Under the pieces are notes generated by a model. The model did not search any database. It was not told the DNA's origin and saw nothing but the letters and a program-made list of their open reading frames with translations. This document shows positions 35,926 through 44,226 of a DNA stretch of 64,000 nucleotides, piece after piece. Position numbers and translations under genes: made by a program. Source of the stretch: DAOUKH01 sp965219875. GTDB lineage: Bacteria > Chloroflexota > Dehalococcoidia > SHYB01. Location of the stretch: assembly GCA_965219875.1 (NCBI GenBank), contig CBDCOW010000001.1:1269404-1333403 (forward strand), given 5' to 3'. Every line of letters starts with the position of its first letter. Within the stretch, counting starts at the first letter, position 1.

Positions 35926-36870
35926 GTGGCGAAACGCAAGACCGGCGCGGTGCATGAGGCCAGGATGGCCGAGATGGCGGAACGCGTCCGCCCCTACGCC
36001 CCCGCGTTACTCGACTGGTACGACCGGAACGGGCGCGTCCTTCCCTGGCGCGGCGTCCGCGACCCTTACGCCGTCCTTGTCTCCGAAGTCATGCTCCAGC
36101 AGACGCAGGTGGACCGCGTGATCCCCAAGTACCGCGAGTTCCTCAACCTCTTTCCCGATTTCGAGACGCTCGCCGCGGCCCCGCCCGCCGACGTCATCCG
36201 GGCCTGGTCGCCCTTGGGCTACAACCGGCGCGCCGTGCGCCTGCACCGCATCGCCCGCGCGGTGGCGGGGGACGGTCTGCCGGGGGACGTAGGGGCTCTG
36301 CGCCGCTTGGAAGGGGTCGGCGAGTACACCGCGGCTGCGGTGGCGTGCTTCGCCTTCGACGCGCAGGTCGCCGTCGTGGACACCAACGTGCGGCGTGTCC
36401 TGACCCGGCTCGCCGGCGCCACGCGTCCGTCGCCCGCCGCGCTCCTCCGCGCCGCCGACGCCCTGCCGCCGCAGGGGGAGGCGTATGCCTGGAACCAGGC
36501 GATGATGGACCTCGGCGCTACGGTCTGCACCGCCGCCGCCCCCAAGTGTGGCGTCTGTCCTCTCGCCGCCGCGTGCGCCTTCGCCCTCGCCGGAACCGGC
36601 GGCGCCGTGGCCGAAGAGCGGGCGGAGTATCGCGTTTCGCCGCGTAAGCGCGAGGCCCCATTCGCGGGGTCGCGGCGCTACTACCGTGGGCGCATCGTCG
36701 AGCGGCTGCGGGCGCTCCCGCCGGGCGAGTCCGTCCCCCTAACCGATCTCGGCGCGGCGATCAAAGACGGCTTCACGGAGCGCGATGAGCCCTGGCTCGC
36801 CGGACTCCTCGCCGAACTCGAACGCGACGGCCTCGCCAAGGTCGACGACGGCCGCGTTTCGCTGCCGTAG
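35926..36870 (+). CDS. mutY: A/G-specific adenine glycosylase MutY
   Basis: A 314-residue HhH-GPD glycosylase that removes adenine mispaired with 8-oxoguanine. The catalytic Glu is in SEVMLQQTQVDRV. The helix-hairpin-helix is LEGVGEYTAAAV, followed by the catalytic Asp in VVDTNVRRV. The [4Fe-4S] ligands are Cys201, Cys208, Cys211 and Cys217 (spacing 6-2-5). The C-terminal part is about 90 residues and does not look like the full NUDIX-like 8-oxoG recognition domain. It is instead a short winged-helix-like segment, so mismatch discrimination may differ. It starts at GTG 35926, close behind mutL. Confidence 0.93.
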   Translation: MAKRKTGAVHEARMAEMAERVRPYAPALLDWYDRNGRVLPWRGVRDPYAVLVSEVMLQQTQVDRVIPKYREFLNLFPDFETLAAAPPADVIRAWSPLGYNRRAVRLHRIARAVAGDGLPGDVGALRRLEGVGEYTAAAVACFAFDAQVAVVDTNVRRVLTRLAGATRPSPAALLRAADALPPQGEAYAWNQAMMDLGATVCTAAAPKCGVCPLAAACAFALAGTGGAVAEERAEYRVSPRKREAPFAGSRRYYRGRIVERLRALPPGESVPLTDLGAAIKDGFTERDEPWLAGLLAELERDGLAKVDDGRVSLP

Positions 36871-36950
36871 CTTAGTTTCGGAGGGAGAGGGCACGCTTCA
36901 GGCGCCCGCGCGCCGTCGACGCGCGCACGGGCGCGAATTTCGCAGCGTCC

Positions 36951-36984
36951 GCCTTAGGGGCGGGCCACGGCTCGTCCCTAAGGC
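36951..36984. terminator. Inverted repeat gccttaggg/ccctaaggc
   Basis: A perfect nine-base stem with a 16-base loop, 81 bases after the mutY stop. No T-tract follows. It probably insulates the mut cluster from the next gene. Confidence 0.4.
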
Positions 36985-36987
36985 AGG

Positions 36988-36996
36988 CGCTATCCT
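36988..36996 (+). promoter_or_regulatory. CGC-TATCCT possible -10 element
   Basis: TATCCT lies 45 nt before the MFS gene at 37041; the same hexamer occurs in the TGC-TATCCT element at 39679. Weak evidence. Confidence 0.3.
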
Positions 36997-37040
36997 GAAG
37001 GCCATTTGAACGAGGTCGGCCGGGGAGCGACTTTCGACCG

Positions 37041-38315
37041 ATGAAGCTTCCGAGAATCACCGTCTTCTATGGCTGGTATATCGTCGGTGCGACGTTTCTG
37101 ACGGGCCTCCTCTCCGGCGGATTCTTCACGTTTGGCATCGGCGTCTTCTTCCCGGAGGTCAAGGCGGAGTTTTCTCTCCAGACCCACGCGCCGCTTGCCG
37201 CGATCTTTGGCATCGCCCCGTTGGAAGGCGCGATCCTGGGACCGTTCCAGGGTTTCTTCGTCGACCGCTTCGGTCCTCGTCGGGTGATGCTGCTCGGCGT
37301 CACGCTCAACGGCTTGGGCTGGGTGCTCGCCGCGACTTCGCAGTCGTTGGGGATGTTCGCCGTCTTCTTTCTGCTCATTGCCGCAGGGAACGGCATGGGG
37401 CTGACCGCGCCTCCGCTGGCGACGGTGGGCAACTGGTTCATCAGAAAGCGCGGAATCGCGTTTGGGATCGCCACCGCCGGGTTTGGACTGGGGACGGTGT
37501 TCCTTCCCCTGGTGAACTACCTGATCGACTCGCTCGACTGGCGCACCGCGGCGGTCATCATCGGCGTCGTGATCTGGGCGGTCGGCTATCCCCTCGCCCT
37601 CCTCATGCGGCACCGCCCCGAGCAATACGGAATGAAGCCCGACGGACTGGACGAGCCGGCCCCCGCGGAGCGGCGTCCAACGACGCCGGTCCCCGAGCCC
37701 GACTTCATGCCCTTCGAGGCACTGCGCACCAGGGCATTCTGGCTCATCAACCTCAACGCCGCCTCCCGCACGTTCATCCTCTCCGCGCTCGCGGTGAATT
37801 TGGTCGTCGCCTTGGAGGGAGAGGGCTTCTCGACCGCGACCGCGGCCAACGTCCTCGCGGCGATCGGGGTACTCACCGTTCCTGGAAGGCTTGGCACCGG
37901 GGTGCTGGCGGACAGGATCGACAAGCGGGTGTTGGCGGCAGGGATATCACTACTGATGGGCACCTCGATGCTGCTCCTGGCGTGGGCGTCGGAGGTGTGG
38001 CAGCTGGCGATCTTCGCTCCGGTCTATGGCCTCGCCCACGGCGGCGGCGGCACCGTCATGTTCGCCATGCGCGGCGAGTACTTCGGGAGACGTTCCTTCG
38101 CCACCATCAGCGGCATGGGCACGGTCATGATGGCCTCCGGCTCGATGCTTGGAGCCTGGCTCGCAGCCTTCATCTTTGACAAGACGGGAAGCTACAACCT
38201 GGCGTGGATGACTTTCGGCGCCGCCTCGCTCGTTGGCGTGGCGGCCATCCTGCTGGTGCGCCGTCCGCTGACGCCGAGCCGTGGGCGAGGCCTGGCGTGG
38301 CGCCCGCAACTCTGA
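37041..38315 (+). CDS. MFS transporter, monocarboxylate-porter-like
   Basis: A 424-residue membrane transporter with about twelve helices. It opens FYGWYIVGATFLTGLLSGGFFTFGIGVFFPE, the beginning typical of the monocarboxylate/oxalate-formate-like MFS group. The loop motif is FFVDRFGPRRVMLLG between helices 2 and 3, and the second-half equivalent is TGVLADRIDKRVLAAG. A hydrophilic central loop (residues about 185-225) separates the halves. The substrate is probably a small organic acid by family, but this is not certain. It stands alone after the mut cluster. Confidence 0.88.
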   Translation: MKLPRITVFYGWYIVGATFLTGLLSGGFFTFGIGVFFPEVKAEFSLQTHAPLAAIFGIAPLEGAILGPFQGFFVDRFGPRRVMLLGVTLNGLGWVLAATSQSLGMFAVFFLLIAAGNGMGLTAPPLATVGNWFIRKRGIAFGIATAGFGLGTVFLPLVNYLIDSLDWRTAAVIIGVVIWAVGYPLALLMRHRPEQYGMKPDGLDEPAPAERRPTTPVPEPDFMPFEALRTRAFWLINLNAASRTFILSALAVNLVVALEGEGFSTATAANVLAAIGVLTVPGRLGTGVLADRIDKRVLAAGISLLMGTSMLLLAWASEVWQLAIFAPVYGLAHGGGGTVMFAMRGEYFGRRSFATISGMGTVMMASGSMLGAWLAAFIFDKTGSYNLAWMTFGAASLVGVAAILLVRRPLTPSRGRGLAWRPQL

Positions 38316-38327
38316 AGATAGAGAGGG

Positions 38328-38786
38328 CTAGGCCGCGCTAGCCTCGGCGTCGGCTTTTAGGCCGGCGAGCCATTCTTGCAGCATGCGGCGCACCGCCCAG
38401 GTGGGCGAGAAAAAAGGCAACGTCCACTGCATCGGCCCCTCTTGGCGGATGCTGATGCCGGAGCGGACGCCCGTGCCCTCTTCGTCGAAGTGGACCGTGG
38501 TCTGCCGGGCGACGCCGCCCGAATTCGACACCCATATCGCCGTCCGCGGGGGGTCGATCTCGGCCACGGCGGACTCCATCGCGATGGGACGCCACCAGGG
38601 TTTGACGACGAGCCGTAGCCGCCCGCCCACGCGCCAGGGGTCGCCGTCGGGGCCCGAGGTCTCGATCCACGAGTCGCCCCATTCGGGCCAGCGCTCGATG
38701 TGCGTGAAGGCGCGCCAGACATCTTCCGACGGCGCGTCTATGTGGGTCGATTCCTTGACTTCGTAGACGCCGGCGACGACTCGCAT
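38328..38786 (-). CDS. SRPBCC-fold (polyketide cyclase/dehydrase-like) protein
   Basis: A 152-residue START/SRPBCC-type protein. It begins YEVKESTHIDAPSEDVWRAFTHIERWPEWGDSW, the standard first strand and helices of this fold. Strands forming the ligand cavity follow, then a long C-terminal helix (RMLQEWLAGLKADAEAS). Such proteins bind or transform hydrophobic ligands, and no catalytic residue can be assigned. Its ATG lies two bases beyond the stop of the SDR gene on the same strand, so the two are likely translated from one message. Confidence 0.82.
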   Translation of the reverse strand: MRVVAGVYEVKESTHIDAPSEDVWRAFTHIERWPEWGDSWIETSGPDGDPWRVGGRLRLVVKPWWRPIAMESAVAEIDPPRTAIWVSNSGGVARQTTVHFDEEGTGVRSGISIRQEGPMQWTLPFFSPTWAVRRMLQEWLAGLKADAEASAA

Positions 38787-38788
38787 CG

Positions 38789-39559
38789 TCAGCCGTTCAT
38801 GATGACGCCCGCGTCCACGACGAGGGTCTGCCCCGTCATCAAGGCGCTGTCGTCGGAGGCGAGGAAGACGGCGGTACCGGTGAGGTCGGAGGGTTCGAGG
38901 GAGCGTCTCATCGCCGACGCGCCGGCCAAGGCGCCCACGAACGCGTCGGGGACAACCCTCTTGGTGGCCTCCGACATGGTGACACCGGGGGCGATGGCGT
39001 TGACGCGAATACCGTGACCGCCGCCCTGCTTCGCCATCGACTTGGTGAGGAAGACGACGCCCGACTTGGAGAGGCCGTAGGCGTTGGAGGAAAAGTTGTC
39101 GCCGGGCCTCGCGCCGGGCAGCGAGTAGGCGGCGATCGAGGCAATGTTGATGATCGACCCGCCGCCCTGCTCCTTCATATAGGGGAAGACGGCGCGGCTC
39201 GCGATCAGGACGCCGATTACGTTCACGTCGAACACCTTGCGAAGGTAGTCGACGGTCTCGTTGCCCAAGTCGAGGTTGTAGTAGATCGCCGCGTTGTTGA
39301 CCAAGGCGTCGATGCGCCCGAATCGCTCGTGGGCCTGGCGCGCCATGGCCTCGACGCTCGCCTCGTCGGCGACGTCGGTCTCGAGGGCCAGGGCTTCGCC
39401 GCCGAGTTCGGCGATCTCGGCCTCAACGGCCTTGGCCTGATCGACTCGGAGGTCGGCGACGACCACGCTCGCCCCCTCCCGCGCGAAGCGAAGGCAGTAC
39501 TCGCGCCCGATTCCTTGAGCACCGCCGGTGACGATGGCTACGCGGTCTTTGAGGCGCAT
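38789..39559 (-). CDS. SDR family oxidoreductase
   Basis: A 256-residue SDR with VAIVTGGAQGIGREYCLRFA at the N-terminus, VADLRVD, LVNNAAIYY (NNAG-type) and the catalytic Ser/Tyr/Lys in NIASIAAYS and YGLSKSG. The C-terminus has QTLVVDAGVIMNG. ATG 39559 has a ggaggt ribosome site. Longer in-frame sequence upstream is not SDR-like. It is the first gene of a two-gene unit with the SRPBCC protein; together they may reduce or bind a hydrophobic carbonyl compound, which is inference from proximity only. Confidence 0.88.
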   Translation of the reverse strand: MRLKDRVAIVTGGAQGIGREYCLRFAREGASVVVADLRVDQAKAVEAEIAELGGEALALETDVADEASVEAMARQAHERFGRIDALVNNAAIYYNLDLGNETVDYLRKVFDVNVIGVLIASRAVFPYMKEQGGGSIINIASIAAYSLPGARPGDNFSSNAYGLSKSGVVFLTKSMAKQGGGHGIRVNAIAPGVTMSEATKRVVPDAFVGALAGASAMRRSLEPSDLTGTAVFLASDDSALMTGQTLVVDAGVIMNG

Positions 39560-39678
39560 GGGGGACCTCCAAGGAGCGGCTGCTTCCAGCGGAAGCGGCC
39601 AGGTGTGAAGCGGGCCTAGAATGCCACACGTGCTCCGTGGGTTCAACGGCAGCAATGCTTCTCTAGAGAGAACGTTGG

Positions 39679-39687
39679 TGCTATCCT
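39679..39687 (+). promoter_or_regulatory. Extended -10 element TGC-TATCCT
   Basis: TGC followed by TATCCT, 46 nt before the TTG start of the decarboxylase gene. This fits the downstream start with a ribosome site rather than the start at 39700. Confidence 0.5.
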
Positions 39688-39732
39688 ATTCGGACCGCCT
39701 TGCGCCGAATATCTGCTTCGGAGCCAGCTCCT

Positions 39733-40881
39733 TTGTCCGCCGCCATTCCCCTAACCCTCGATGCAACTGCCGCCTCGCGCGGCCTTTTCGACCGCGCCGC
39801 GCGGCACGTCGGTTCGACGCCGGCACTGGTCATCGAGCTTGCCGCGGTCGAGCGCGCCTACCGCAGCTTCACCGAGGCCTTCACCGGCTCGCCGGTGTTC
39901 TACGCGCTCAAGGCGAACCCCGACCCGCGGGTGGCGCGGCGGCTGGCGAGCCTGGGCTGCGGCTTCGAGATCGCCAGCGCAGCCGAGCTCGGGCTCGTGG
40001 CGGAGATCGGCGTCGAGCCCGAGCGTGTCATCAGCAGCAACCCGATCAAGGCGCCCGCCTTCGTGGCCGCGGCGCACGAGTATGGCGTGCGGCACTTCGG
40101 CTTCGATTCCGACGCTGAGATCGACAAGCTGGCGCGTTACGCGCCGGGATGCGAAGTGTCGGTCCGGCTCGTGGTGCCCAACGAGGGCAGCGACTGGCCT
40201 CTCGACAAGAAGTTTGGCGCCGCTCCTGCGGAGGCCGGCGGTCTCATGCGCCGCGCCGCACAACGCGGCCTCATCCCCTCTGGCGTGACCTTTCACGTGG
40301 GCTCGCAGTGCCGCCGTCCTGAGTCTTGGGCCGCCGCGCTCGACATCGTCCGTGGCGTGCTCGCCGAGCTTGCCCGCGATGGGGTCGAGCCCCGCGTCGT
40401 CAACGTGGGCGGCGGGATGCCGGTGGCCTACGCCTCCGGCCCCACGCCATCGGCGGACGACGTGGCATCGGTGGTGAAGGCGAGCGCCGCTCGGCTACCT
40501 TGGCCTGTCGAGATATGGCTGGAGCCGGGGCGGGGGCTCGTAGGCGAGGCGGGGACGTTGGTAACGGAGGTCATCGGCGTCGCCGAGCGCGAGGGCCGGC
40601 GCTGGGTTTACCTCGACGTAGGCGTTTTCCACGGCCTCGCCGAGGCGATGGGCGGTATTGCCTACCGCTTCGAGACCGACGCCGGAGGCGCGCCCGCACT
40701 CTGCACCATCGCGGGGCCGTCGTGCGACAGCGTGGACGTGATCACCACCGATGGCCTGCTTCCCGACGTTACTGTCGGCGACCGCGTTGTGATTCCCTGC
40801 GCGGGGGCCTACACCACGGCCTATGCCTCGGCGTTCAACGGCTTTCCTGGGCCGGAAACGATTGTGGTGGAGGCCCTGTAA
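39733..40881 (+). CDS. PLP-dependent ornithine/lysine-type decarboxylase (fold III)
   Basis: A fold-III decarboxylase of about 382 residues. The PLP Lys60 is in FYALKANPDP. GFEIASAAEL, HVGSQC and NVGGGMPV follow, then LEPGRGLVGEAG (phosphate and Glu), and Cys331 is in CDSVD. The CDxxD motif with its active-site Cys is typical of ornithine and lysine/ornithine decarboxylases rather than diaminopimelate decarboxylase. It probably makes putrescine (or cadaverine). TTG 39733 has a GGAG site upstream; TTG 39700 is a longer alternative. The spermidine synthase gene follows two bases later, which supports the polyamine role. Confidence 0.85.
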   Translation: MSAAIPLTLDATAASRGLFDRAARHVGSTPALVIELAAVERAYRSFTEAFTGSPVFYALKANPDPRVARRLASLGCGFEIASAAELGLVAEIGVEPERVISSNPIKAPAFVAAAHEYGVRHFGFDSDAEIDKLARYAPGCEVSVRLVVPNEGSDWPLDKKFGAAPAEAGGLMRRAAQRGLIPSGVTFHVGSQCRRPESWAAALDIVRGVLAELARDGVEPRVVNVGGGMPVAYASGPTPSADDVASVVKASAARLPWPVEIWLEPGRGLVGEAGTLVTEVIGVAEREGRRWVYLDVGVFHGLAEAMGGIAYRFETDAGGAPALCTIAGPSCDSVDVITTDGLLPDVTVGDRVVIPCAGAYTTAYASAFNGFPGPETIVVEAL

Positions 40882-40883
40882 CC

Positions 40884-41714
40884 GTGCCCGGGTCCTGGTT
40901 CGAGGAGCAGGACCCCTTTTCGCCGGTCCGGTACCGTTACCCGATCGAAGAGGTCCTGCACCGGCGGACGACTCCCTACCAGCACATCGAGGTGCTGCGC
41001 AGCGCGTTCTTCGGGCGCATGCTCGTACTCGACGGGGTGGTCCAGCTTACCGAGCGTGACGAGTTCGTCTACCACGAGATGCTGGTCCACGTGCCTATGC
41101 ACGTCCATCCCGGCCCAGAGCGGGTGCTGATCGTGGGCGGCGGCGACGGCGGCGCGCTGCGAGAGGCGCTGCGCCACCCCGGCGTCACGGTCACCCTGGC
41201 CGAGCTCGATCCCGAAGTCGTCGAGGTCTCTCGCGCTTATTTCCCCGCCCTCGCCGAGTCCTTCGATTCGCCCCGCGCCACCGTGGCCTATGGCGACGCG
41301 GCTGACTACGTCGCCGACGCCGGCGAGCGTTTCGACGTCGTTCTCTGCGACCTGACCGATCCCGTGGGGCCGGCGCGCAAGCTCTCCGAGCGCCCCTTCT
41401 TCGAGGCGGTGAAGGGAATCCTCGCGCCGGGGGGCGTCGTGTCGATGCAGACGGAGTCGTTGTACTTTCACGCCGGCCACGTCAAGCGGGTACAAGAGGC
41501 GCTGCGCTCGGTCTTTCCCCACACCGCCCTGTACGGCGCGCCCATTGCCACCTACGCGGGCAACTGGTGGACGTTCTCCATGGCCTCACTCGCCGCAATC
41601 GAGTCAGAGCCGCGGCGGACGGTTCCCGGTGTCCGGCTGTACAGCGCCGCCATGCACCGCGCGGCGTTCATCCCGGATGCTGTTCTCGAGTGCTTTGCCG
41701 GACTCGACCCCTAG
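40884..41714 (+). CDS. speE: Spermidine synthase (polyamine aminopropyltransferase)
   Basis: A 276-residue aminopropyltransferase that transfers the propylamine group of decarboxylated SAM to putrescine. It opens with a beta-strand domain (SPYR-type YPIEEVLHRRTTPYQHIEVL). GRMLVLDGVVQLTERDEFVYHEML and VLIVGGGDGGALREAL follow, with the acidic DLTDPVGPA active-site region. C-terminal residues TYAGNWWTFSMAS are typical. The start is GTG 40884 with a GGAGG site inside the end of the preceding gene. SAM decarboxylase is not in the window. Confidence 0.93.
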   Translation: MPGSWFEEQDPFSPVRYRYPIEEVLHRRTTPYQHIEVLRSAFFGRMLVLDGVVQLTERDEFVYHEMLVHVPMHVHPGPERVLIVGGGDGGALREALRHPGVTVTLAELDPEVVEVSRAYFPALAESFDSPRATVAYGDAADYVADAGERFDVVLCDLTDPVGPARKLSERPFFEAVKGILAPGGVVSMQTESLYFHAGHVKRVQEALRSVFPHTALYGAPIATYAGNWWTFSMASLAAIESEPRRTVPGVRLYSAAMHRAAFIPDAVLECFAGLDP

Positions 41715-41830
41715 CCTCCCGCGTCCGGCGCGGCGCAGAATACGTCCAAAAGGTAGCATTCCGGCGTAGAATCTAGCATCGGGCTTGACGCTGCGTGTTG
41801 AGAACAGGCCGAGACGGAAGGAAGAAGGCC

Positions 41831-43129
41831 GTGCTAAAGCAATCTCGAAGGAAGAAACTGCTCGCGGTGGTTGGCGTATCGATCGTGGCGCTGGTCGTGG
41901 CGGCGTGCTCCGGGGCCGAGAGTACGCCTGGACCGACGCCAATGCCCGGACCGACGCCAACGCCCGGACCGACGTCCACTCCCGAACCACCCACGGCGAC
42001 CGCGACACCCGAACCACCCACGGCGACGGCCACGCCCGAACCCCCTACGGCAACGCCGACGCCGAGTGAGCCCACGCCGACGCCCTATCCCGCGCCCGCG
42101 CTCGCCGGCACGGGCGAGTGGATCAACTCCGAGCCCTTCACGCTCGCGAGCCGGCGGGGCGAGGTGGTCCTCGTCGATTTCTGGACGTACACCTGCATCA
42201 ACTGCATACGGACCCTTCCCTGGATCCGTGACTGGCACGAGAAGTACGCCGACGCGGGCCTGGTGATACTGGGCGTGCACACGCCGGAGTTCGAGTTCGA
42301 GAAGGTCATCGAGAACGTCAGGAAGGCCTCGCTCGACTACGACCTCAACTACCCCATCGTTCAGGACAACGAATTCACCACGTGGCGGGCCTTCAAGAAT
42401 CGGGCGTGGCCCTCGAAGTACCTCATCGACGCGAACGGCGCGGTGCGCTACGCGCATATCGGGGAGGGTGCCTACGACACGACCGAACGGTGGATCAGGA
42501 CGCTGCTGGAAGAGGCGGGGGCGGACCTCAGCGGAATTAGCGGCGAGACCCTCGCTCAGCCCCCCCGCGACGTGAGCGCCTACTCGTCGTCGGCGCGCAA
42601 TCAGGTGACACGGGAGCTCTACGCCGGCACCCACCGGAATTACGGCGCGGTGAACTCCCGGAGGAACCCTCCCTACGTCCGCCACGTCGAGTACTACGAA
42701 GAACGCGACGTCGTGATGTTTTACGAAGATCCCGGCGACCACGCTAATCAGTTCATCTACCTGCAAGGCGCGTGGCTTAACGAGACCGAGAGTCTGACCC
42801 ACGGGCGCGTGACCGAGAACTACGAGGACTATCTGGGAATCCGTTTCTTCGCCACCAGCGTCAACACGGTAATGAGTCCCGGCGAGGGGGGCGATCCCTA
42901 CGACGTGCGTGTGATCTACGATGATCGGCCGCTCACGGTGGACGAGGCCGGCGCCGACGTGCAGTGGGACGCCGAGGGCAACAGCTTCGTCCGGGTGGAT
43001 GAGGCGCGCATGTACGGGATCGTGAAGATCGACGAGGTCGATGAGCACGAGCTCAGGCTCAGCTCGAACGCCGAGAACTTCAGCGTCTTTGCCTATACCT
43101 TCGGGACGTTTCTCGGGGACACGGCATGA
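41831..43129 (+). CDS. Lipoprotein with TlpA/DipZ-like thioredoxin domain and Pro-Thr linker
   Basis: A 432-residue exported lipoprotein. The signal peptide ends with lipobox VVAAC, giving Cys26. A Thr/Pro/Glu-rich linker (about residues 30-92) with nearly perfect short repeats follows. A redoxin domain comes next, with VVLVDFWTYTCINCIRTLPW (CINC at 122-125) and the GVHTPEFEFEKV block characteristic of DipZ-type C-terminal domains. The last third (about 265-430) is a beta-rich NHL-less DipZ-like tail with LYAGTHRNYG and FIYLQGAWLNE. It would reduce or isomerise disulfides at the outer face of the membrane. GTG 41831 has a ggaaggaagaagg ribosome site. The next lipoprotein gene overlaps its stop. 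Confidence 0.85.
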   Translation: MLKQSRRKKLLAVVGVSIVALVVAACSGAESTPGPTPMPGPTPTPGPTSTPEPPTATATPEPPTATATPEPPTATPTPSEPTPTPYPAPALAGTGEWINSEPFTLASRRGEVVLVDFWTYTCINCIRTLPWIRDWHEKYADAGLVILGVHTPEFEFEKVIENVRKASLDYDLNYPIVQDNEFTTWRAFKNRAWPSKYLIDANGAVRYAHIGEGAYDTTERWIRTLLEEAGADLSGISGETLAQPPRDVSAYSSSARNQVTRELYAGTHRNYGAVNSRRNPPYVRHVEYYEERDVVMFYEDPGDHANQFIYLQGAWLNETESLTHGRVTENYEDYLGIRFFATSVNTVMSPGEGGDPYDVRVIYDDRPLTVDEAGADVQWDAEGNSFVRVDEARMYGIVKIDEVDEHELRLSSNAENFSVFAYTFGTFLGDTA

Positions 43130-44112
43130 TTCGCGTGGAGCATTTGACGGCCGCCGCCGCCTTGGCCACGGTCGTCGCGCTCACCGCCGCCGCGTGTTCC
43201 GGCGGCCAGCCGACCCCGACCCCGGTGCCGACCGTGCCGCCCACCGCCACTCCGCCCGCCGCCGCACCCGCCGCGCCCACCGGAGAGAATCCGGGCCGCC
43301 CCGAACTCGAACCTCTGATCCGTGGACCGGCGAGCGCCGACGGCTTCCAGGCGATCCTGGGCACTCCCGACTTGGGCGTGGGCGAGCGCCGCTTCGGCGT
43401 CCTGATCACCGCACCCTGGGGCGTGGTCGGCTCGCCGACGGCCCAGATGACGCTACGGCGCGCCGGAGGGAGCGGGGCGCCCCTCGACTTCTTGACCGCG
43501 ACATACCAGCCTTGGCCTCTCGGCGCCCGGGGTCTGTATACCACAGACGTCGACTTCGCAGAGCCCGGCGCCTATCTCCTCGACATTGACTTCGAAGACA
43601 GGGACGGGGTCCTCCGGCGCGTCGGCATCGAGGTCGACGTGCCGCAGCGCACGCGGGCGCCCGACATCGGCGAGCCGGCCCTGCCCAGCGAGACGAAGAC
43701 GCTAGCCCAGGACGGCTCGTTCGACGACCTCACCACCGGCTCCCTCCACGACGCCGACCTCTACCAGGTTACGCTGGCCGAGGCTGTAAGCAACGACCTG
43801 CCCACGGTGGTGGTCTTCGCGAGCCCGGCGTTCTGCATCAACGCGGTGTGCGGTCCCCAAGTCGAGGCGCTGCAAGAGCTGAAGGACGCGCATCCCGGTG
43901 AGGCGAACTTCGTCCACGTCGACTTCTTCGACAACCCAAAAGAGACGCAGGACGACATCAGCACGGCGCGCCTCTCGCCCGCAGTGATCGAGTGGGACCT
44001 GCCGGGGATCGAATGGACGTTCGTGATCGACCGCGAGGGGCTTGTGTCGCACCGCTTTGAGGCGTACGTCACCGTCGCCGAGCTCGAAGAGGCGCTTCAG
44101 GAAGTTCTCTAA
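43126..44112 (+). CDS. Lipoprotein with immunoglobulin-like and thioredoxin-like domains
   Basis: A 328-residue lipoprotein. The lipobox TAAAC gives Cys24, followed by a short Pro/Thr/Ala-rich linker. A beta-rich domain (about 60-170) ends in FEDRDGVLRRVGIEVDV, and a thioredoxin-like domain contains FASPAFCINAVCGPQVEAL (Cys237 and Cys242, spaced by four residues) and WTFVIDREGLVSHRFEAY. The CxxxxC arrangement differs from the CxxC of thioredoxins and is more like SCO/peroxiredoxin-type proteins. ATGA overlap with the preceding redoxin gene implies coupled translation and a shared role in extracytoplasmic thiol chemistry. Confidence 0.8.
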   Translation: MIRVEHLTAAAALATVVALTAAACSGGQPTPTPVPTVPPTATPPAAAPAAPTGENPGRPELEPLIRGPASADGFQAILGTPDLGVGERRFGVLITAPWGVVGSPTAQMTLRRAGGSGAPLDFLTATYQPWPLGARGLYTTDVDFAEPGAYLLDIDFEDRDGVLRRVGIEVDVPQRTRAPDIGEPALPSETKTLAQDGSFDDLTTGSLHDADLYQVTLAEAVSNDLPTVVVFASPAFCINAVCGPQVEALQELKDAHPGEANFVHVDFFDNPKETQDDISTARLSPAVIEWDLPGIEWTFVIDREGLVSHRFEAYVTVAELEEALQEVL

Positions 44113-44164
44113 CGGCCCTGCCAGGCTGGTGCGTTTCTCTAAGACGCCTCCAATGCGCCGCGCC

Positions 44165-44170
44165 TATAAT
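44165..44170 (+). promoter_or_regulatory. TATAAT -10 box upstream of the site-2 protease gene
   Basis: A perfect TATAAT; transcription would begin near 44177. This sets a lower bound for the protease start and is compatible with CTG 44227. No good -35 is seen. Confidence 0.5.
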
Positions 44171-44226
44171 GGCGTTGGACGAGAGAATGGAGCGCCGGCG
44201 CGTCGGCGCCGAAAGCGAGCACGGCT

